A stretch of DNA of 10,486 nt. Origin: Gammaproteobacteria bacterium (GTDB lineage: Bacteria; Pseudomonadota; Gammaproteobacteria; Chromatiales; Chromatiaceae). This document shows positions 6,253-10,486 of this stretch, one piece after another (the first letter of the stretch is position 1; every line of letters starts with the position of its first letter). The position numbers were made by a program, and so were the translations under genes. Under the pieces are notes generated by a model. It did no database searches, was not told the origin of the DNA, and worked only from the letters and a program-made list of their open reading frames with translations. The stretch lies in assembly GCA_020630035.1 (NCBI GenBank), contig JAHDCB010000007.1:1-10486 (forward strand), given 5' to 3'.

Positions 6253-6359
6253 AGCAACCTACTCACTCACAAATTAACGCCAACGGCCTGCCGGTAACAC
6301 GCTATACTGCACGGTTAACCGCCGTTTTTCTGACCAACATCCAGCAGTATCTGAGCCAC
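6253..6359. promoter_or_regulatory. Divergent promoter region between trpC and the DEAD-box helicase gene
   Basis: The 107-base gap must hold promoters for both genes. On the plus strand TATACT (6303-6308) is a good -10 hexamer for the helicase, but no matching -35 is found at 16-18 bases. Just downstream, CGGTTAACCG (6312-6321) is a perfect ten-base palindrome that could be an operator or the base of a leader structure. For trpC no clear hexamer pair stands out, and no trp-leader peptide or attenuator was recognised. Confidence 0.4.
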
Positions 6360-8060
6360 ATGACAACCACCCCCGACAGCCTGCATTTTCGCGACCTGCA
6401 ACTGCCCGAGCACCTGCTTCAGGCCCTGGAATCCGTGGGCTACGAAACCCCATCGCCAATCCAAGCACAAAGCATTCCGCCCCTGCTGGCCGGGCGCGAC
6501 CTGCTTGGCCATGCCCCAACCGGCACCGGCAAAACAGCCGCATTTGCCCTGCCGATTCTAGCGCGTCTGAACCTGGACATCAGGGCGGTACAAGTCCTGG
6601 TACTGGCACCAACCCGCGAACTGGCGATCCAGGTTGCCGAGGCATTTCAGCGCTACGCACAACACCTGCCTGAATTCCATGTACTGCCAATCTACGGAGG
6701 GCAGGATTATAGCGGACAAATCCGCCAGTTGCGGCGTGGTGTGCACGTCGTGGTCGGCACCCCGGGACGGGTGATGGACCACATGCGACGCGGCACATTA
6801 AAGCTCGACCAGCTCACCACCCTGGTGCTGGACGAAGCAGACGAAATGTTACGCATGGGCTTTATCGACGATGTCGAATGGATCCTGGAACAAACCCCGG
6901 CAGAACGGCAGGTCGCGCTGTTTTCAGCCACCATGCCACGTGAAATCCAGCGCATCTCACAACGCTACCTGCGCGACCCGGCAACCATCGCGATCAAAAC
7001 CCGGGTCGCCACCGCCGAAACCATCCGGCAACGCTACTGGCTGGTCAGCGGCCTGCACAAACTGGACGCGCTGACCCGCATCCTAGAAGTCGAAACATTC
7101 GATGCAATCATCCTGTTCGTGCGCACCAAAACAGCCACCCTGGAACTGGCGGAACGACTACAGGCACGCGGCCACGCCGCCGCCGCACTGAACGGCGACA
7201 TTGTGCAAAAACAGCGTGAACAACGTATCGAACAACTGAAAAAAGGCAAACTGGACATCCTGGTCGCCACCGACGTCGCCGCCCGCGGGCTGGATGTCGA
7301 ACGCATCAGCCACGTGATCAACTACGACATCCCCTACGACACCGAAGCCTACATCCACCGTATCGGGCGTACCGGACGCGCCGGACGCAGTGGCGAGGCA
7401 ATTCTGTTCGTAGCCCCGCGTGAGCGTCGGATGCTGGCCGCGATCGAACGTGCCACCCGACAAAAGATCGCACTACTCAGCCTGCCGACCACCGAGGCAG
7501 TGAATCAGAAACGGATCGCCGACTTCAAACAACGCATCAACGACACACTGGCAGACAGCAACCTGGACTTCATGCACCAGCTACTCCAGGACTACCAGAC
7601 AGAACACCCAGAGCAGGACGCCCTACAGATCGCCAGTGCCCTGGCACAGATGACACTTGGCGAACAACCACTGCTACTGCCACCAGAGGCAAAGCGACCC
7701 CCACGGCGAGAACCAGAGCGCACCGAACGCGAACGCCGCCGCCCACGCCGCGAGACCGGCATGCGCACCTACCGCGTTGAAGTTGGACGCAACCACGGCG
7801 TCAAGCCGGGCAACATCGTCGGCGCCATTGCCAACGAAGCCAAAATCAGCGCGCGCCAGATCGGCCACATCGCACTACAGGCCGAGCACAGCCTGGTCGA
7901 CCTGCCAGACAAGCTACCCGCCACCGCACTGCAAGCACTGCAACACACCTGGGTATGCGGACGCCAGCTACGCCCAAGCCCGGCAAAGGGCGAGGGCGGT
8001 AGCGGGCCGGGCCGGACACCTGGCAAAGGCCGGCGCAACCGAACCGCACCAACTCCCTGA
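6360..8060 (+). CDS. deaD: ATP-dependent DEAD-box RNA helicase, DeaD/CsdA type
   Basis: This 566-residue RNA helicase has all the core motifs in order: Q motif (FRDLQLP at 10-16 and Q35), motif I PTGTGKT (53-59), PTRELA (84-89), TPGR (134-137), DEAD (158-161), SAT (189-191), the domain 2 motif VATDVAARGLDV (302-313) and HRIGRTGRAGR (333-343). After a helical region and a basic proline- and arginine-rich linker (about 441-466) comes a DbpA-like RNA-binding domain (about 468-535, GRNHGVKPGNIVGAIANEA). That domain marks the DeaD/CsdA group, which works in ribosome assembly and RNA unwinding at low temperature, rather than RhlE or SrmB. The extreme C-terminus is a glycine-rich, basic tail (541-566). 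The start is ATG at 6360; the ribosome site is weak. The KAP NTPase gene follows 37 bases downstream on the same strand and may be co-transcribed. Confidence 0.93.
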   Translation: MTTTPDSLHFRDLQLPEHLLQALESVGYETPSPIQAQSIPPLLAGRDLLGHAPTGTGKTAAFALPILARLNLDIRAVQVLVLAPTRELAIQVAEAFQRYAQHLPEFHVLPIYGGQDYSGQIRQLRRGVHVVVGTPGRVMDHMRRGTLKLDQLTTLVLDEADEMLRMGFIDDVEWILEQTPAERQVALFSATMPREIQRISQRYLRDPATIAIKTRVATAETIRQRYWLVSGLHKLDALTRILEVETFDAIILFVRTKTATLELAERLQARGHAAAALNGDIVQKQREQRIEQLKKGKLDILVATDVAARGLDVERISHVINYDIPYDTEAYIHRIGRTGRAGRSGEAILFVAPRERRMLAAIERATRQKIALLSLPTTEAVNQKRIADFKQRINDTLADSNLDFMHQLLQDYQTEHPEQDALQIASALAQMTLGEQPLLLPPEAKRPPRREPERTERERRRPRRETGMRTYRVEVGRNHGVKPGNIVGAIANEAKISARQIGHIALQAEHSLVDLPDKLPATALQALQHTWVCGRQLRPSPAKGEGGSGPGRTPGKGRRNRTAPTP

Positions 8061-8097
8061 GCGCGAGCAACCTATCAGACCACAAACCTGAACCTCC

Positions 8098-9729
8098 ATG
8101 CCGCCAGCCACCGCCCCAGCACTCGACTTCGCCGCACGCCAACAAGTTGACGTGCTGTGCGCACGGCTGCGCCGGGCATTCGACACCGAACAGCGCACCG
8201 AACCCCTGGTGGTCGGCCTGTTCGGCGCCTGGGGCACCGGCAAGACCTTGTGGCTACAACATATCAGCAACCAGTTTCCCCGCCCCGAACGCCCTCCTCC
8301 CGACACAACCCCAACCACCCTGGCAATCACCTTCAACGCGTGGCGCTACGAAAACGAACCACACCTGATCGTTCCACTCCTGAAGACCGCCGAACGCGAA
8401 CTGCTCCGGCTGCCCGAATCACGCTGGAAAACCCTGGCCCATACCCTGGGTTATGCGGCACTGGCAGTCGGCAGCGGCCTGAAGGGCGAACTGAACGTGC
8501 CGATGGTCGGCAAGCTCGGCCTGGATCTGAACAAAACATGGCAAACCTTCCAGGAGCTGCAACGCCACCGTCACAAACCCAGCCTGAGCGAACAAGCCTT
8601 TCCTGAGCTCGCCTCTATCTATTTCGACTTCCGCAGCACCATCAGCCAGATCGTCGGCCCCGATGCAGACCCACGCCTGAACCTGCTGTTCCTGATCGAC
8701 GACCTAGACCGTTGCCTGCCGGAAAAGGCCGTACAACTGCTCGAATCCATCAAGCTATTTCTGGACGTGCCCGGCTGCGGCTTCGTCCTGGCACTGGACG
8801 AAGAAGTGATCGAACGTGGCATCGCACACCGCTACCGTGACTATCACCCGAAACCCGGCACCAGCACCCATCACACACCACCGATTACCGGACACGAATA
8901 CCTGGAAAAGATCGTCCACCTGCCAATCCGCATCCCGACACCACGCGAGACCGAAGTCGCCGACTTCATACAACAGCGCTATCGCAAACTATTCCAACTG
9001 CCACACCAGACCAACCACCAAACTGCTTGGAACCAACCACTGCTCGACCTGTTCTGCAATGCCATCCCACCGGTACCGCGCAAACTACACCGGGCAGCAG
9101 AACTATTACACATAAAGCTGATCATCGCCGCTGAACATGGCTGGACTAATCCGGACCGGCTGACCCTGGCACGCCTGGTCTGCCTGGAACTATTCGCACC
9201 GGACGTATATCGGTTTGCCCGCCACCACGCTCCGACCCGTCTGTTGCCAATCCTGCACACCTGGGCTGCGCTCTGCCAGCATACCCCGGACATCCGACAC
9301 CCAGACATCCAACAATGGCTGACCGACCGGGAAAACCAAGGCGAGCAAGATGATGGCATTCGTTACGACCTGGAACATCAACTCAAGCCCTTGCACTCCC
9401 GGCTGCTGGCTGCTGCCACCCAACGTAACGGCTTTGAACCCTTACGCCTGGCCAACCCGAAATACCCCAGCGATCACCCGAACATCCTGGATTATTTCGA
9501 CCTGAAACCATCACCCAAAGAAACGATACCGGAGCATGAATACCGCGCCACTGCACCCAAAAATGCCGAACGGTTTTACAGCTTACTGTTCTCCACCGAT
9601 ACCGACCTGCAACGCGACGCCATCACCAACGAAGCAGATCATCTGCGCAACCAGGTACTGGATACCAACAGCAACGACACCCTGTTGCAACACGCCACAC
9701 AGCAGCCAGAAATTGTCACCGTGTCCTAG
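8098..9729 (+). CDS. KAP family P-loop NTPase (N-terminal part of an interrupted KAP-WD40 protein)
   Basis: The 543-residue product has the KAP NTPase core. Walker A is GAWGTGKT (43-50), followed by FNAWRYE (79-85), typical of KAP proteins. Walker B is LLFLIDDLDRC (196-206), followed by PEKAVQLLESIKLFLD and then LALDEEVIERGI. A short hydrophobic stretch (GYAALAVGSGL, 118-128) sits where many KAP proteins carry membrane helices, but it is too short to span clearly. After the ATPase come helical regions with no motif I recognise. ATG at 8098 is the first possible start, as a stop (TGA, 8089-8091) precedes it; no ribosome site is seen. The frame ends at TAG (9727-9729) but stays open beyond it into a linker and WD40 repeats, so this is probably the front part of a longer protein. 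KAP ATPases include the phage-exclusion protein PifA and animal Kidins220, so a defence or signalling role is possible but unproven. Confidence 0.85.
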   Translation: MPPATAPALDFAARQQVDVLCARLRRAFDTEQRTEPLVVGLFGAWGTGKTLWLQHISNQFPRPERPPPDTTPTTLAITFNAWRYENEPHLIVPLLKTAERELLRLPESRWKTLAHTLGYAALAVGSGLKGELNVPMVGKLGLDLNKTWQTFQELQRHRHKPSLSEQAFPELASIYFDFRSTISQIVGPDADPRLNLLFLIDDLDRCLPEKAVQLLESIKLFLDVPGCGFVLALDEEVIERGIAHRYRDYHPKPGTSTHHTPPITGHEYLEKIVHLPIRIPTPRETEVADFIQQRYRKLFQLPHQTNHQTAWNQPLLDLFCNAIPPVPRKLHRAAELLHIKLIIAAEHGWTNPDRLTLARLVCLELFAPDVYRFARHHAPTRLLPILHTWAALCQHTPDIRHPDIQQWLTDRENQGEQDDGIRYDLEHQLKPLHSRLLAAATQRNGFEPLRLANPKYPSDHPNILDYFDLKPSPKETIPEHEYRATAPKNAERFYSLLFSTDTDLQRDAITNEADHLRNQVLDTNSNDTLLQHATQQPEIVTVS

Positions 9730-10486
9730 CTGGCCCGACTCACCCCTTACCTGACACCAGACACTCTGAACCAACTGGTCCGTCAGACCAACTTGCTAAG
9801 CCGCCTGCAGGCGGCACGCCAGACCGGAGCCAAACCAGCCGCCACCACACAACAACTACGCCGCCTGCTCGAATTACTGGCCCGGCAACATAATCCGGCC
9901 TGGCGACCTGGTGCCCACACCGTGCCACTCGCCAACCTGAACCCGGATAGCGATCTGAATCTGCAAGACCTGCCACTGCAGGGTGCCTGGTTACGTGGAC
10001 TCGACTTCATTGGCCTGCGCGGCACACCAGACCTGACCGGTGCCCACCTGTTGGAGACACAAGGCCTGACTCAGCCGCAGCAGCTCCCGGCTCACCCCGT
10101 ACCCCTGCTGCCCATGACCGGGTACACTGGCTCAGTTCGCCAAACGATCCAGCTAACTGATGGTACATTAATCTCAGCCGTAGATGACCACACCCTGCGC
10201 CGCTGGTCTGTTGAAGGCGACCTGTTGGCAAAATTTATCGGACACACTGATTCAGTACACCAGGTGATCCAACTGGCCGATGGCACATTGCTCTCAGCCT
10301 CTGCTGACCATACCCTACGCCGCTGGTCTCTCGAAGGCAAAGAGCTAGTCCAGTTTACCGGACACACTGACTGGGTTAACGATGTGATTCAACTGACCGA
10401 TGGCTCACTTGTCTCGGCCTCGGCTGACCACACCCTACGCCGCTGGTCTCTCGAAGGCAAAGAGCTAGTCCAGTTTACCGGACACA
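9730..10486 (+). pseudogene. In-frame continuation of the KAP gene past a TAG: linker, pentapeptide-like stretch and WD40 repeats (partial)
   Basis: Directly after the TAG at 9727-9729 the same frame stays open for 252 codons to the window edge. It begins LARLTPYLTPDTLNQLV and has a helical linker, then a leucine-rich pentapeptide-like stretch (LQDLPLQGAWLRGLDFIGLR, about 9961-10020), then WD40 repeats of 40 residues from about 10120. There is no ATG until 10114, and no ribosome site near the TAG; the only early alternatives are weak (TTG 9793, GTG 9922). The sequence before the TAG reads smoothly into the sequence after it, in frame and with similar composition. I therefore read it as the back part of a KAP-WD40 ATPase cut by a nonsense mutation, or read through at low level, rather than a separate gene. 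A sequencing error is the main rival explanation. WD40 propellers usually serve as protein-binding sensor platforms. Confidence 0.7.
10120..10486 (+). repeat. Tandem 120-base WD40-coding repeats
   Basis: Units begin at 10120, 10240, 10360 and 10480, exactly 120 bases (40 codons) apart, and continue past the window edge. Each encodes a GHTDxV turn, a VIQLxDGxLxSAxxDHTLRRWS core and a variable tail. Bases 10321-10366 and 10441-10486 are identical over 46 bases, while the first unit has diverged more (GYTGSV, AVDDHTL). Repeats this alike at DNA level point to recent duplication or gene conversion. Confidence 0.85.

Noticed and set aside
7657..8091. 144-residue plus-strand frame at the end of the helicase gene
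   Set aside because: It overlaps the DbpA-like RNA-binding domain, which reads coherently in the helicase frame. The alternate frame is an alanine- and serine-rich shadow typical of GC-rich DNA.
9727..9729. TAG reassigned as a sense codon genome-wide
   Set aside because: TAG ends yggX (1875-1877) and the pseudokinase (4981-4983) at the expected protein ends, so it acts as a normal stop here.
10120..10486. CRISPR-like or satellite array
   Set aside because: The period is exactly 40 codons, and the frame encodes WD40 repeats with no separate spacers.

Overview
This window looks like a chromosomal segment of a gammaproteobacterium with moderately high GC. The evidence is gene content and order: a mutY-yggX operon with a 4-base overlap, trpC translationally coupled to a YhfA-like OsmC protein, SCO1, a DeaD/CsdA-type helicase and a zinc-uptake module. 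No rRNA or species-level marker is present, so genus is not assigned.

Layout. Bases 1-1773 (minus strand) hold a zinc-acquisition pair: a histidine-rich outer-membrane barrel protein, followed downstream by a ZnuA-like periplasmic metal-binding protein that runs off the left edge. A 121-base MITE-like element with inverted ends and a TGTT duplication lies between them. A Zur-box-like dyad over a TATAAT -10 hexamer, and a leader hairpin, precede the barrel gene. Bases 1875-3199 (minus) are mutY-yggX. A SCO1/SenC gene (plus, GTG start) diverges from mutY (TTG start) across only 34 bases.

Bases 3895-4983 (plus) hold the most unusual gene: an AT-richer reading frame with a signal peptide followed by a whole protein-kinase fold of the animal CaMK type (titin, twitchin and myosin light chain kinases). 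Its DFG aspartate and glycine-rich loop are lost, so it reads as an exported pseudokinase of probable eukaryotic origin. Bases 5036-6252 (minus) are trpC-osmC.

Bases 6360-10486 (plus) hold a DEAD-box RNA helicase and then a KAP-family P-loop NTPase. The KAP frame is closed by a single TAG at 9727-9729, but the same frame stays open to the window end and encodes a helical linker, a pentapeptide-like stretch and almost identical 40-residue WD40 repeats. The simplest reading is one KAP-WD40 signalling ATPase split by a nonsense codon.

The unusual content therefore lies in three places: the exported pseudokinase, the interrupted KAP-WD40 protein with freshly amplified repeats, and the mobile element within the zinc-uptake locus. 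The remaining genes are ordinary housekeeping genes. No tRNA, rRNA, CRISPR array or complete insertion sequence was seen, and no gene-free stretch exceeds 300 bases.
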